The translations under genes and the position numbers were made by a program. A DNA stretch of 64,000 bases from Pseudomonadota bacterium. GTDB taxonomy: Bacteria > Desulfobacterota > Desulfovibrionia > Desulfovibrionales > Desulfovibrionaceae. Shown one piece after another: positions 63,727-64,000 of this stretch; the first letter of the stretch is position 1; each line of letters begins with the position of its first letter. The DNA lies in assembly GCA_023403845.1 (NCBI GenBank), contig JAEYDL010000020.1, positions 124,001-188,000 of the forward strand, read 5' to 3'. A model generated the notes under the pieces. That model made no database searches, was not told the origin of the DNA, and saw only the letters and a program-made list of their open reading frames with translations.

Positions 63727-64000
63727 GTTGCGCTCAGACTGTCGGAACAGGAAAACTTCCTTCAGCGGCATCTGAAATTTCACAGGACAGACAGTGAGGA
63801 ACTTCTGCAGGAACGCTGGACTGTTCTGCTTGAGATTCGATAGTGTTATTCCGGACAGGCCGTTCCGCACAGACGGGACATAACAGACGGTGAGAGCCGG
63901 ATTGTTTTCCGTGAGTTTCGAATCGGATGCCGTCAGGGCGACTGCCGAAGAATCGTTGTGGCGGGGCCGGATTATGCAAGGACAGAATCTCCGCCGGCTG
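63727..64000. other. Right-edge stretch with unresolved open frames
   Basis: No gene is supported with confidence. A minus-strand frame (63979 to 63734, 81 codons) contains two Cys-x-x-Cys pairs (LLCPVC and HCLSC) 35-40 residues apart, reminiscent of a small zinc-ribbon protein. It lacks a ribosome site inside the window and has an equally open overlapping frame on the same strand. It may be the end of a gene whose start lies beyond the window. Confidence 0.3.

Overview
The window looks like a chromosomal segment of a sulfate- or sulfite-respiring Desulfovibrionaceae-type bacterium (class Desulfovibrionia, former Deltaproteobacteria). The clearest evidence is a complete dsrMKJOP operon at the right end, preceded by an RsbRD N-terminal-domain gene. 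A two-cluster ferredoxin, a YkgJ-type cysteine-cluster protein, PyrDB/PyrK and a TauE-type anion permease fit the same group. Coding DNA is moderately GC-rich with short intergenic gaps. Several AT-rich islands stand out, near 11.2, 31.7-32.3, 39.0 and 57.6-57.8 kb. I saw no rRNA, tRNA, CRISPR array, insertion sequence or prophage.

Layout. 0.3-3.8 kb (minus): a LIC12162-type transferase, a small secreted protein and a NeuB-family synthase, suggesting nonulosonic-acid surface-glycan chemistry. 4.1-8.5 kb: an LpoA-like lipoprotein and a HAD phosphatase, then a minus-strand TPR / hypothetical / YkgJ cluster and a ferredoxin. 8.7-11.1 kb: thrC and an IclR regulator. 11.2-11.6 kb: a self-contained short transcription unit with a palindromic promoter and a strong terminator. 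11.6-20.1 kb: an Asp/Glu racemase-family gene followed by a full oligopeptide-type ABC importer whose operon includes an M28-fold hydrolase with an unusual active site.

20.4-30.1 kb (minus): an outer-membrane channel-like protein with an attenuator-like leader, then gyrA, gyrB, dnaN and dnaA. With divergent queA this is the expected neighbourhood of the replication origin. GyrA carries Asn at the position equivalent to E. coli Asp87. 32-42.5 kb: housekeeping genes (HD hydrolase, BaiN-like flavoprotein, darP, pyrD/pyrK, argJ, universal stress protein, TauE, RluA, P1 peptidase).

42.5-51.8 kb: a 1045-residue helicase fused to a DEDDy exonuclease (a single-chain MrfA-MrfB-like architecture), an acyltransferase, a TtcA-like enzyme, nspC, nth, then cutA, a PfkB kinase and a membrane-anchored protein, and a NimA-like flavoprotein. 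52-57.5 kb: dnaK, a D,D-carboxypeptidase, a VKOR-like/thioredoxin-like fusion and an FMN reductase. 57.8-63.7 kb: a promoter, the RsbRD-domain gene and dsrMKJOP, closed by a terminator. The Dsr complex passes electrons between the membrane quinone pool, periplasmic haem and the cytoplasmic DsrC trisulfide step of sulfite reduction.

The best candidates for something undescribed are the racemase / ABC importer / aberrant-M28 operon with its promoter-terminator leader unit, and the helicase-exonuclease fusion.
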